Assembly (NCBI RefSeq): GCF_004564075.1
Contig: NZ_CP038256.1
Location: forward strand, 1,302,001-1,366,000
Direction: 5' to 3'
DNA from: Microbacterium sediminis
Lineage (GTDB): Bacteria; Actinomycetota; Actinomycetes; Actinomycetales; Microbacteriaceae
Length of the DNA stretch: 64,000 nt
Below, one piece after another: positions 37,661-45,628 of the stretch. The number at the start of each line of letters is the position of its first letter. Position 1 is the first letter of the stretch. Made by a program: the position numbers and the translations under genes. The notes beneath the pieces are model-generated. The model had not been told where the DNA came from and searched no databases. It saw only the letters and a program-made list of their open reading frames with translations.

Positions 37661-39009
37661 ACGACCGCGAACGCGCCGACGCCGTCTACGAGGCGCTCCT
37701 GGCCCGCGCCGGGGAGCGCTGGGTGCAGCCGCGCAAGGAGCGCACCGCGCGCGTGCTCGAGCTGCTCGACGACCCGCAGCGCACCTACCGCGTCGTGCAC
37801 ATCACGGGCACGAACGGCAAGACGTCCACGGCCCGCATCATCGAGAGCCTGATCCGCGCCCGCGGCCTGCGCACGGGCCTGTTCACGAGCCCGCACCTGG
37901 AGCGGTTCACGGAGCGGATCCAGATCGACGGGCAGCCGATCGCCGATGCCGCGGTCGCCGACGCGTGGGACGAGATCGAGCCGTTCGTCGGCATCGTCGA
38001 CGCCGAGCTGGAGGCGCGGGGGGAGGAGCCGCTGACGTTCTTCGAGCTGCTCACGGTGCTCGCGTTCGTGGCGTTCGCCGACGCGCCCGTCGACGTGCTC
38101 GTGCTCGAGGTGGGCATGGGCGGCGCCTGGGACTCCACCAACACCGCGGACGGCGACGTGGCGGTGTTCTCGCCGATCGATCTGGACCACGCGGATCGGC
38201 TCGGCGACACGATCGAGAAGATCGCCGAGGTCAAGGCCGGCATCATCAAGCCCGGCGCCCGGGTCGTCTCGGCGCGCCAGGCGCCGGAGGCCGAGGCCGT
38301 GCTGCGGCGCGTGTCGGCCGAGCAGGATGCCACGATCGCCTTCGAGGGGGCCGAGTTCGCCCTCGACGACCAGAAGCTCGCGGTCGGCGGCCAGCTCATC
38401 ACGGTGCGCGGGCTCGCGGGCGAGTACGCGGAGCACTACCTGCCGCTGTACGGGCGCCACCAGGGAGAGAACGCCGCGCTGGCGATCGCCGCGGTCGAGT
38501 CGCTCATCGGCGACGCCGGCCAGGCCCTCGCCGACGACGTGCTGTCGGAGGGCCTGCAGGAGGCGACCTCGCCCGGCCGGCTGCAGCTGGTCGGGATCGA
38601 CCCGACCGTCGTCGTCGACGCGGCCCACAACCCGCACGGCGCGGCGTCGCTCGCGCGCGCGCTGCGCGAGGCGTTCGACTTCGAGGAGTGGGGCCTCGTG
38701 CTCGGCGTGCTCGGCGACAAGGACGCGATCGGCATCGTCGCCCAGCTGGCGCCGATCGCGACGCACGTGTTCGCCACGGTGCCCGACTCGGATCGCGCCG
38801 GCTCGCCCGATGACCTCGCCGATCTCGTCGAGTCGGCGGGCCTGCGCGTCACCGTGCACCCGCACCTCGGCGACGCCGCCGACGCCGCCCGCGAATGGGC
38901 CGCGTCCGGGCAGAAGCGCGGCGTCGTGATCACCGGATCCGTCGTGCTCGCCGGCGAGGCGCTCGCGCTCGCCGAGACCGAGGACTGGAAGTCGGGCTGG
39001 AGCGCATGA
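37657..39009 (+). CDS. folC: Bifunctional folylpolyglutamate synthase / dihydrofolate synthase
   Basis: Mur-ligase-fold enzyme adding glutamate to dihydropteroate or folates. The 450-residue protein has the P-loop [58 protein letters not shown] and [16 protein letters not shown], all FolC signatures. ATG 37657 overlaps the ileS stop, with GGAGG upstream, so it is coupled. The downstream DUF4233 gene overlaps its stop as well, giving an ileS-folC-DUF4233 operon with ndk close behind. Confidence 0.97.
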   Translation: MNDRERADAVYEALLARAGERWVQPRKERTARVLELLDDPQRTYRVVHITGTNGKTSTARIIESLIRARGLRTGLFTSPHLERFTERIQIDGQPIADAAVADAWDEIEPFVGIVDAELEARGEEPLTFFELLTVLAFVAFADAPVDVLVLEVGMGGAWDSTNTADGDVAVFSPIDLDHADRLGDTIEKIAEVKAGIIKPGARVVSARQAPEAEAVLRRVSAEQDATIAFEGAEFALDDQKLAVGGQLITVRGLAGEYAEHYLPLYGRHQGENAALAIAAVESLIGDAGQALADDVLSEGLQEATSPGRLQLVGIDPTVVVDAAHNPHGAASLARALREAFDFEEWGLVLGVLGDKDAIGIVAQLAPIATHVFATVPDSDRAGSPDDLADLVESAGLRVTVHPHLGDAADAAREWAASGQKRGVVITGSVVLAGEALALAETEDWKSGWSA

Positions 39010-39392
39010 GCACGCCCCGGCCCCGCCGCTACCGTCCGCTGCAGGAGAAGCTCGGGCAGGTCGTGCTCGTCTTCGAGGCGATCGTCGTCTTCCTCGGCGG
39101 CCTGACGATCCACGGGCTCGGCGCCCTTCCCGACGGCGTGCCGTCGTGGTGGGGGATCGTCGCCGGCTCGGTCGTCGCCGTCCTCATGTTCGCCACGTCC
39201 GGCCTGCTGCGCTGGCCGTGGGGATACGCGGTCGGCTGGGCGCTGCAGGCCGTCGTCGCGCTCGGCGCGTTCCTCGTTCCCGCGATCCTGCTCATCGCCC
39301 TGATCTTCGGCGGCATGTGGGCATATGCGACGATCGGTGGTGCCCGCATCGAGCGCCGCGTCGCCGCCCAGCGAGCCGGCACCTCCGACTGA
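39006..39392 (+). CDS. DUF4233 membrane protein
   Basis: A 128-residue integral membrane protein with four predicted helices: VLVFEAIVVFLGGLTIHGL, WWGIVAGSVVAVLMFA, GWALQAVVALGAFLVPAI and the overlapping ILLIALIFGGMWAYATI. Basic N-terminus (PRPRRYRPLQEKLG) and basic C-terminus. This family follows folC in many actinobacteria; its role is unknown. ATG overlaps the folC stop (ATGA). Confidence 0.9.
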   Translation: MSTPRPRRYRPLQEKLGQVVLVFEAIVVFLGGLTIHGLGALPDGVPSWWGIVAGSVVAVLMFATSGLLRWPWGYAVGWALQAVVALGAFLVPAILLIALIFGGMWAYATIGGARIERRVAAQRAGTSD

Positions 39393-39425
39393 CCTCCCCG
39401 ACACGCCACACACGAAGGGACCACC

Positions 39426-39842
39426 ATGGCCACCGAAGAGACCCTCGTCCTCGTCAAGCCCGACGGCGTCGCCCGCGGCCTGACCGGCGCGATCCTCGCC
39501 CGCATCGAGGCGAAGGGCTACGCGCTCGTCGACATCAAGCTCGTCGAGCCCAGCCGCGAGCTGCTCGCGCAGCACTACGCCGAGCACGAGGGCAAGCCGT
39601 TCTACGAGCCGCTGCTGGAGTTCATGATGTCCGGCCCCGTCGTCGCGATCCGCGTCGCCGGCAACCGCGTCATCGAGGGCTTCCGCTCGCTCGCCGGCAC
39701 GACCGACCCGACCACCGCCGCCCCCGGCACGATCCGCGGCGACTTCGGCCGCGACTGGGGCGTCGCCGTGCAGCAGAACCTCGTGCACGGATCGGACTCG
39801 CCCGAGTCGGCCGCGCGCGAGCTCGGCATCTGGTTCGCCTGA
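39426..39842 (+). CDS. ndk: Nucleoside diphosphate kinase
   Basis: Transfers phosphate among nucleoside di- and triphosphates. The 138-residue protein has ETLVLVKPDGVARGLTG, the Kpn-loop region AGTTDPTTAAPGTIRGDFG and the active-site His in NLVHGSDSPESAAREL. Canonical length and motifs. ATG preceded by GAAGGGA; 33 nt after DUF4233, probably the last gene of the ileS transcript. Confidence 0.98.
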   Translation: MATEETLVLVKPDGVARGLTGAILARIEAKGYALVDIKLVEPSRELLAQHYAEHEGKPFYEPLLEFMMSGPVVAIRVAGNRVIEGFRSLAGTTDPTTAAPGTIRGDFGRDWGVAVQQNLVHGSDSPESAARELGIWFA

Positions 39843-39860
39843 CGCCGGAACCCGCTCGCT

Positions 39861-39903
39861 GCGCCCCCGTCCGCGCGCCTCATCGGCTCGTAGGCGGGGG
39901 CGC
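39861..39903 (+). terminator. Possible terminator after ndk
   Basis: GCGCCCCCG (39861-39869) can pair with CGGGGGCGC (39895-39903) across a 25-nt loop. It abuts the ruvC -10 box, so it could end the ileS-ndk transcript. The long loop makes this uncertain. Confidence 0.4.
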
Positions 39904-39904
39904 T

Positions 39905-39910
39905 TAGCGT
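39905..39910 (+). promoter_or_regulatory. Candidate -10 element of ruvC
   Basis: TAGCGT ends 6 nt before the ruvC GTG, again a leaderless-type spacing. Confidence 0.45.
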
Positions 39911-39916
39911 TGCAGG

Positions 39917-40492
39917 GTGAGCACGCGACGCGTCATGGGCATCGACCCCGGCCTGACCCGCTGCGGCGTCGGGATCGTCGACGTCGCGCCGGACCGATCG
40001 GCGCGCCTCGTGCACGTGGGAGTGATCCGCTCGGCCGTGGATGCCCCGGTCGCCGAGCGGCTGGCGACGATCGCGCGCGGCATTCGCGAGGCCCTGGCCG
40101 AGCACCGGCCCGAGGTGCTCGCGGTGGAGCGCGTGTTCGCGCAGCACAACCTGCAGACCGTGATGGGCACCGCCCAGGCGTCCGGCGTCGCGCTCATGCT
40201 CGCGGCCGAGCACGGCATCCCCGCCGCCATGCACACGCCGAGCGAGGTGAAGGCGGCGATCACGGGGTACGGATCGGCCGACAAGGCCCAGGTCCAGCAC
40301 ATGGTGGCGCGCGTGCTGCGGCTCGACGAGCTGCCGCAGCCGGCCGATGCCGCCGACGCCCTCGCCCTCGCCCTCTGTCACGCGTGGCGAGGCGCCCCCG
40401 CCGCCGCGGCCGCCGCGGGCTCGCTCACGCCGGCGCAGCGCGCCTGGGCCGAGGCCGAGAAGCGCTCCCGCCGCGCGCCGGCCCGCCGCTGA
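39917..40492 (+). CDS. ruvC: Crossover junction endodeoxyribonuclease RuvC
   Basis: Holliday-junction resolvase. In the 191-residue protein [17 protein letters not shown] gives the first catalytic Asp; [27 protein letters not shown] the second acid; and [17 protein letters not shown] the final pair of Asp. GTG start 39917. The ruvA gene follows after a 204-bp gap containing an inverted-repeat element, so ruvC may be separately transcribed from ruvAB. Confidence 0.97.
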   Translation: MSTRRVMGIDPGLTRCGVGIVDVAPDRSARLVHVGVIRSAVDAPVAERLATIARGIREALAEHRPEVLAVERVFAQHNLQTVMGTAQASGVALMLAAEHGIPAAMHTPSEVKAAITGYGSADKAQVQHMVARVLRLDELPQPADAADALALALCHAWRGAPAAAAAAGSLTPAQRAWAEAEKRSRRAPARR

Positions 40493-40535
40493 GCCGGCCG
40501 TGCTCGCGAGCCCCCGCATCGTTCCGCCGCGCCCG

Positions 40536-40605
40536 CATCTTTGCGCCGAGCCAGCTTCTGTGCGCCGAGACTGGGACGCAGGCACTCGGTTTCGGCGCGA
40601 AGATG
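40536..40605. repeat. Inverted-repeat element between ruvC and ruvA
   Basis: CATCTTTGCGCCGA (40536-40549) and TCGGCGCGAAGATG (40592-40605) are reverse complements with one mismatch, bracketing a 42-nt core that has a second TGCGCCGAGA copy (40561-40570) in direct orientation to the left arm. This looks like a small mobile or REP-like palindromic element inserted in an otherwise featureless 204-bp gap. No open reading frame is supported here. Confidence 0.7.
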
Positions 40606-40684
40606 CCGTGTCGCGGAAGGGGGCCGGGTCCGGAGCGATGAGCTCGCGGCGCGCGTGTCTCGAACGGATGTGCGAACGTCGGCC

Positions 40685-40690
40685 TAGGCT
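40685..40690 (+). promoter_or_regulatory. Candidate -10 element of ruvA
   Basis: TAGGCT ends 6 nt before the ruvA ATG. It supports a promoter for ruvAB distinct from ruvC. Confidence 0.5.
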
Positions 40691-40696
40691 GGCCTC

Positions 40697-41317
40697 ATGA
40701 TCTCGTTCCTCCGCGGCGCCGTGCTGCACGCCGGCCTCGACTCGGTCGTGCTCGATGTCGGCGGCGTCGGCTTCAGCGTCGCCGTCACGCCCGAGGTGGC
40801 GCGCCGCGCCCGCGCGGGGGAGGAACTGGCCCTGCACACGCACCTCATCGTGCGCGAGGACGCCCTGTCGCTGTTCGGCTTCGCCACCCGCGCCGAGCTC
40901 GACGTGTTCGGCATCCTGCTGGGCGTGAGCGGCGTGGGCCCCAAGTCGGCGCTCGGCGTGCTCGGCGCCATGAGCATCGACCAGATCGCGGAGGCCGTGC
41001 AGCTCGAGGATGACAAGCCGTTCCGCAAGGTCAGCGGCATCGGCCCCAAGACCGCCAAGCTCATCGCCGTGCAGCTGCAGGGCAAGCTCGCGCCGCCGCA
41101 GGCCGCGCCCGCCGCGTCGCCGGCCGGCATCGCCGCCGACGTGCTGGCGCAGGTGACCCAGGCGGTCGCCGGGCTCGGCTGGCCGGAGCGCGTGGCGAGC
41201 GAGGCCGTCGCGGCGGCGGCGGAGTCGGCGAGCGAGGCCGATCGCGCATCGATGCAGGCGCTGCTGCGCCTCACCCTCGCGGCCCTCGGCCCGGCGAACG
41301 GGGGCGCGCGTGTCTGA
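40697..41317 (+). CDS. ruvA: Holliday junction branch migration protein RuvA
   Basis: RuvA binds the four-way junction and recruits RuvB. In the 206-residue protein, the N-terminal OB fold [28 protein letters not shown] in parts, then the tandem helix-hairpin-helix segment [18 protein letters not shown] and [17 protein letters not shown], and a C-terminal domain III that docks RuvB after an Ala/Pro linker. The ruvB GTG lies 8 bp inside its end, so coupling is expected. Confidence 0.97.
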   Translation: MISFLRGAVLHAGLDSVVLDVGGVGFSVAVTPEVARRARAGEELALHTHLIVREDALSLFGFATRAELDVFGILLGVSGVGPKSALGVLGAMSIDQIAEAVQLEDDKPFRKVSGIGPKTAKLIAVQLQGKLAPPQAAPAASPAGIAADVLAQVTQAVAGLGWPERVASEAVAAAAESASEADRASMQALLRLTLAALGPANGGARV

Positions 41318-42350
41318 GCGCGACATCGCCTCGCCGCAGCCGCACGACGACACCGAGCTCGCCATCGAGGGCGCGCTGCGTCCCGGGAGCCTCGCCGACT
41401 TCGTCGGCCAGCACAAGGTTCGCGGCCAGCTGCAGCTGCTGCTCGACGCGGCGCGCATCCAGGAGCGGCCCGCCGACCACATCCTGCTGGCGGGGCCCCC
41501 GGGCCTCGGCAAGACGACGCTGGCGATGATCGTCGCGCACGAGAGCAACCGGCCGCTGCGGATGTCGAGCGGGCCGGCCATCCAGCACGCCGGCGATCTG
41601 GCGGCGCTGCTGTCGAGCCTCATGCCGGGCGAGGTGCTGTTCATCGACGAGATCCACCGCATGGCCCGCTCGGCCGAGGAGATGCTCTATCTCGCGATGG
41701 AGGACTTCCGCATCGACATCATGGTCGGCAAGGGCGCCGGCGCCACGAGCATCCCGCTCGACCTGGCGCCGTTCACGCTCGTGGGCGCGACCACCCGGTC
41801 GGGCCTGCTGCCCAATCCGCTGCGCGACCGCTTCGGCTTCACCGCGCACCTGGAGTACTACGAGCCCGAGGAACTGGAGCGCGTGATCGAGCGCTCCGCC
41901 GGCTTCCTCGGGGTCGGCCTGGGCGGGCGCGAGCGGGCCGAGATCGCCCGGCGCTCGCGCGGCACGCCCCGCATCGCGAACCGGCTGCTGCGCCGCGTGC
42001 GCGACTACGCGCTCGTGCACGCCCACGGCGCGGCGCCCGAGCTCGGCGACGTGCGGGCGGCCCTGGAGCTCTACGACGTCGACGCCATCGGCCTGGACCG
42101 CCTCGACCGCGCCGTCCTCGACGCGCTCGTGCGGCGCTTCCGCGGCGGGCCGGTCGGCCTCAGCACGCTCGCGGTCGCGGTGGGCGAGGAGCCCGACACG
42201 GTCGAGAGCGTCGTGGAGCCGTATCTCGTGCGCATCGGCTTCATGGGGCGCACGCCGCGCGGGCGCGTGGCGACGCCCGAGGCCTACGCGCACCTCGGTG
42301 TGGCGCACCCGCTCGGTGCGCCGGGGTCGCTCCCGATCGATGACCTATAA
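41310..42350 (+). CDS. ruvB: Holliday junction branch migration DNA helicase RuvB
   Basis: AAA+ motor of the RuvAB complex, 346 residues. [19 protein letters not shown], Walker [15 protein letters not shown], Walker [20 protein letters not shown], sensor [17 protein letters not shown] and the arginine-finger region, then a winged-helix C-terminal domain ([35 protein letters not shown]). GTG start 41310. Its stop codon is embedded in a consensus -10 box for the next operon. Confidence 0.98.
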   Translation: MSERDIASPQPHDDTELAIEGALRPGSLADFVGQHKVRGQLQLLLDAARIQERPADHILLAGPPGLGKTTLAMIVAHESNRPLRMSSGPAIQHAGDLAALLSSLMPGEVLFIDEIHRMARSAEEMLYLAMEDFRIDIMVGKGAGATSIPLDLAPFTLVGATTRSGLLPNPLRDRFGFTAHLEYYEPEELERVIERSAGFLGVGLGGRERAEIARRSRGTPRIANRLLRRVRDYALVHAHGAAPELGDVRAALELYDVDAIGLDRLDRAVLDALVRRFRGGPVGLSTLAVAVGEEPDTVESVVEPYLVRIGFMGRTPRGRVATPEAYAHLGVAHPLGAPGSLPIDDL

Positions 42351-42351
42351 T
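42346..42351 (+). promoter_or_regulatory. Consensus -10 element (TATAAT) for yajC-secD-secF
   Basis: TATAAT, identical to the bacterial consensus, overlaps the ruvB TAA stop. RNA would start near 42358, giving an 80-nt leader before yajC. The -35 region is weak. Confidence 0.65.
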
Positions 42352-42440
42352 CGCTGAAGGCTTGCGCCGGCCCGACCGGTGTCTTCTCTCGCTCAGCCGA
42401 AGCCGGCGGGCGCTCCCTCCCGAAAGGTCGCTGTATCCCC

Positions 42441-42836
42441 ATGGACATGAATCTGATCCTCCTTGTCGTCCTCGCGGCGATGCTCGTCTTCATGTTCATC
42501 AACGGCCGCCGCAACGCGAAGAAGCGCCAGGAGCTCGAGCAGGAGCGCCGCACCAAGATGGTGCCCGGCGCGCGCGTGATGACCCGCTCCGGCCTGTTCG
42601 GCACCCTCGTGGAGTTCGACGCCGAGGACCTCACGCAGCCGGCCAAGGTCGAGATCGCCCCGGGCGTCGTGGCCGAGATGCACGCCCAGGCCGTGGACCT
42701 CGCACCGGAGGCCACGCCGGCCGCCGCCGACGAGACCGTGCAGGACGACGAGACGACCGAGACGGCCGACGAGGGGTACTCGCTCAACGGTGAGCGCGTC
42801 GAGAAGCTCCCGAGCGACGACGACACCAAGAACTGA
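42441..42836 (+). CDS. yajC: Preprotein translocase subunit YajC
   Basis: Accessory subunit of the SecDF-YajC complex. A 131-residue protein with one N-terminal membrane span (NLILLVVLAAMLVFMFINGRRNAKKR), then the YajC core MVPGARVMTRSGLFGTLVEFD and an acidic tail. The tail beyond residue 95 (PAAADETVQDDETTETADEG) is longer than in E. coli. ATG 42441. It starts a gene run with secD (32-nt gap) and secF. Confidence 0.95.
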   Translation: MDMNLILLVVLAAMLVFMFINGRRNAKKRQELEQERRTKMVPGARVMTRSGLFGTLVEFDAEDLTQPAKVEIAPGVVAEMHAQAVDLAPEATPAAADETVQDDETTETADEGYSLNGERVEKLPSDDDTKN

Positions 42837-42868
42837 CCCACCCCTCCCTTCCGGCCGAAAGCTGAGAC

Positions 42869-44584
42869 GTGGCGACACCGACCCCTGTGCGCCGTGCGTG
42901 GCGCGCCCTCACCGGACTTCTCGTCCTGATCGCCGTGCTCGCGGGCGCCAACGCGCTGGGCGTGTACGTGTTCCAGCAGTCCTCGTGGGTTCCCGAGCTG
43001 GCGCTCGACCTGCAGGGCGGCACGCAGATCGTGCTCGAGGCGCAGACGGAGGGTGCCGACCCCTCCGGCGAGCAGATGCAGCAGGCGGTCTCGATCATCC
43101 GCCAGCGCGTCGACGCCTCGGGCGTCTCGGAGGCCGAGGTCACCACGCAGGGCACGCGCAACATCGTCGTGCAGATGCCCGGCACGGTCGATGACGAGAC
43201 GCGTGAGCGCATCGAGGCCAGCGCGCAGCTCGAGCTGCGATCGGTGATCTACGCCGCGGCCGCCGCCAACACGTTCGTGGGCGAGGACGGCGAGGAGACG
43301 CCGTACCCGAGCGCCGACACCGCGCTGCCGGCCACGCCGAGCGTGGCGCCGACCGACGGCTCCGACCCCAACTGGGTCTCCGACTACCTGTGGGCACGAT
43401 TCCTGGCGTACGACTGCGCCAACCCCGATGTCGACCCGGCCTCGGCCCCCGCCGACGACCCGGTCATCGCCTGCGACGACCAGGGATCGAAGTACATCCT
43501 CGGCCCCGTCGAGATCACGGGCGACGCGATCGACGACGCCTTCTCGACGCTGCAGCAGAACAACGGCCAGTGGGCCGTGCAGCTCGACCTCGACGACGCC
43601 GGCACCGAGGTCTTCGGCCAGGTGAGCCAGCGCCTGTACAGCATCGGCCAGGCCGGCGCGAACGATCCGCGCAGCCAGTTCGCGTTCATCCTCGACGGCG
43701 CCGTCATCTCGGCACCGCAGATGAACGCCGTCATCCTCGACGGTCGCCCCAGCATCTCGGGCACCTTCACGCAGGAGACGGCCACCGCCCTCGCCGAGCA
43801 GCTCAAGTTCGGTGCGCTGCCGCTGAGCTTCACGGTCGTCAGCTCCGACACGATCTCGGCCACGCTCGGTGAGCAGCAGCTGCAGATCGGCCTGCTCGCG
43901 GGTCTCATCGGCCTCGTGCTCGTGGCGCTGTACTCGCTGCTGTCGTACCGCGCGCTGGGCACCGTGATCATCGCGTCGCTCGTCGTGATGGGCGTGCTCA
44001 CCTACGTGCTGCTCACGCTGCTGTCGTGGCGCCTGGGCTACCGCCTGTCGCTGGCGGGCGTCGCGGGCCTGATCGTGACGATCGGCTTCACCGCCGACTC
44101 CTTCATCGTGTACTTCGAGCGCATCCGCGACGAGATGCGCGACGGCAAGTCGATCACCGCCGCCGTCGAGGACGGTTGGGATCGCGCCAAGCGCACGATC
44201 TACATCTCCAAGTCGATCAACGTGCTCGCCGCGATCGTGCTGTACATCCTGGCCGACGCCACGGTGAAGGGCTTCGCCTTCACCCTCGGCATCACCACCG
44301 CGATCGACGTGCTGATCTTCGTGATCTTCACGCACCCGGTCATGCAGCTGCTGGCCCGCACGCGGTTCTTCGGCGGCGGCCACCCGCTGTCGGGTCTTGA
44401 CCCCGCGGGCCTGGGCGCCGTGTACCGCGGCCGCGCCGAGTTCAAGCGGACCGTCGCGCCCGTCGCCCGGGCCAAGCGGTCGCAGGGCGAGGCCGAGCGC
44501 CGCCAGACGATCGCCGAGCGCAAGCGTGCCGCCGAGCTGGCCGCGCGCGAGAGTACCGGCACGCCGGGGGAGGGAGACGCCTGA
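42869..44584 (+). CDS. secD: Protein translocase subunit SecD
   Basis: Proton-driven export accessory, 571 residues. N-terminal span LTGLLVLIAVLAGANALGV, the periplasmic base domain starting ELALDLQGGTQIVLEA, and five C-terminal spans including QIGLLAGLIGLVLVALYSLL, SLAGVAGLIVTIGFTADSFIVYFERIRDE and the VKGFAFTLGITTAIDVLIF helix. An actinobacterial insertion with low-complexity linkers is seen around residues 135-175. GTG start 42869. Its stop overlaps the secF ATG (TGATG). C-terminal basic tail follows the last span. Confidence 0.97.
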   Translation: MATPTPVRRAWRALTGLLVLIAVLAGANALGVYVFQQSSWVPELALDLQGGTQIVLEAQTEGADPSGEQMQQAVSIIRQRVDASGVSEAEVTTQGTRNIVVQMPGTVDDETRERIEASAQLELRSVIYAAAAANTFVGEDGEETPYPSADTALPATPSVAPTDGSDPNWVSDYLWARFLAYDCANPDVDPASAPADDPVIACDDQGSKYILGPVEITGDAIDDAFSTLQQNNGQWAVQLDLDDAGTEVFGQVSQRLYSIGQAGANDPRSQFAFILDGAVISAPQMNAVILDGRPSISGTFTQETATALAEQLKFGALPLSFTVVSSDTISATLGEQQLQIGLLAGLIGLVLVALYSLLSYRALGTVIIASLVVMGVLTYVLLTLLSWRLGYRLSLAGVAGLIVTIGFTADSFIVYFERIRDEMRDGKSITAAVEDGWDRAKRTIYISKSINVLAAIVLYILADATVKGFAFTLGITTAIDVLIFVIFTHPVMQLLARTRFFGGGHPLSGLDPAGLGAVYRGRAEFKRTVAPVARAKRSQGEAERRQTIAERKRAAELAARESTGTPGEGDA

Positions 44585-45573
44585 TGCGTTCCATGAACGA
44601 GCTCGGCAATGACCTCTACAGCGGCAAGACCTCGTTCCCGTTCGTCGGGAAGCGCAACCTCTGGTTCCTCGTGGCGATCGCGCTCGTGGCGGCCTCGGTG
44701 CTCGTGCTGCTGGTGCGCGGCATCTCGCCGTCGATCGAGTTCACCGGCGGATCGCAGTTCACGATCTCGTCGCCGTCGACCACCGATCAGCTCCTCGCCT
44801 CCGACGTCGTGGACGAGATCGTCCCCGGCTCCGAGGCGAAGGTCACCACGATCGGCGGATCGGACATCCGCGTCCAGACCTCGCAGCTCGACAACGCGCA
44901 GACGGTGGAGCTCACCGACGCGCTGGCCGAGGCCTACGGCGTGGAGGCCGACGAGATCACCTCGTCGTTCATCGGCCCGACCTGGGGCGCCGACGTCACC
45001 CGGCAGTCGCTGTGGGGCCTCGGGATCTTCCTCGCACTGACCTTCCTCATCCTCGCGATCTACTTCCGCACCTGGAAGATGTCGGTCGCGGCGATCATCG
45101 GCGTCGTCGACGTGCTCGTCGTCACCATCGGGATCTACGCGCTCGTCGGCTTCGAGGTCTCGCCCGCGGCCGTGATCGGATTCCTCACGATCCTCGCGTA
45201 CTCGCTCTACGACACCACCGTCGTGTTCGACAAGATCCGCGAGAACACGCGCGACGACGGGCAGATCTCGCACCGCACGTTCGGGGAGTCGGTCAACCTC
45301 GCGGTCAACCAGACGCTGGTCCGCTCGATCAACACCTCGATCGTGGCCGCCCTGCCCGTGGCGGCGATCCTCTTCATCGGCGCGCTGTGGCTGGGAGCCG
45401 ACACGCTCTCGGACATCTCGCTGTCGATCTTCGTCGGCATCATCGTCGCGACGTACTCGACGCTGTTCGTGGCGGCGCCGCTCTACTCGCTCCTGCGCGA
45501 GAACGAGCCGGCGATCCGCCAGCGTGACGCGCGGGTGCGCGACGCCCGCGAGCGTGGCGTTCGGGCGGCCTGA
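44584..45573 (+). CDS. secF: Protein translocase subunit SecF
   Basis: Partner of SecD, 329 residues. First span NLWFLVAIALVAASVLVLLV, the periplasmic domain GISPSIEFTGGSQFTI, and five spans including LGIFLALTFLILAIYFRTWK, AAIIGVVDVLVVTIGIYALVG and the SILFIGALWL-like region, with the conserved VIGFLTILAYSLYDTTVVFDKIREN. Start ATG 44584 overlaps the secD stop. The C-terminus is a basic tail. A short gap then leads to rsh, which has its own -10 box. Confidence 0.97.
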   Translation: MRSMNELGNDLYSGKTSFPFVGKRNLWFLVAIALVAASVLVLLVRGISPSIEFTGGSQFTISSPSTTDQLLASDVVDEIVPGSEAKVTTIGGSDIRVQTSQLDNAQTVELTDALAEAYGVEADEITSSFIGPTWGADVTRQSLWGLGIFLALTFLILAIYFRTWKMSVAAIIGVVDVLVVTIGIYALVGFEVSPAAVIGFLTILAYSLYDTTVVFDKIRENTRDDGQISHRTFGESVNLAVNQTLVRSINTSIVAALPVAAILFIGALWLGADTLSDISLSIFVGIIVATYSTLFVAAPLYSLLRENEPAIRQRDARVRDARERGVRAA

Positions 45574-45591
45574 GCCCTCCGGGCGCGGGCG

Positions 45592-45597
45592 TAGGAT
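45592..45597 (+). promoter_or_regulatory. Candidate -10 element of the (p)ppGpp synthetase gene
   Basis: TAGGAT lies 31 nt before the start codon, leaving a leader with GGGGAGGGAGG. Separate expression from secDF is likely. Confidence 0.45.
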
Positions 45598-45628
45598 GAT
45601 CGAGTCCGCACGGGGAGGGAGGCGTCCG

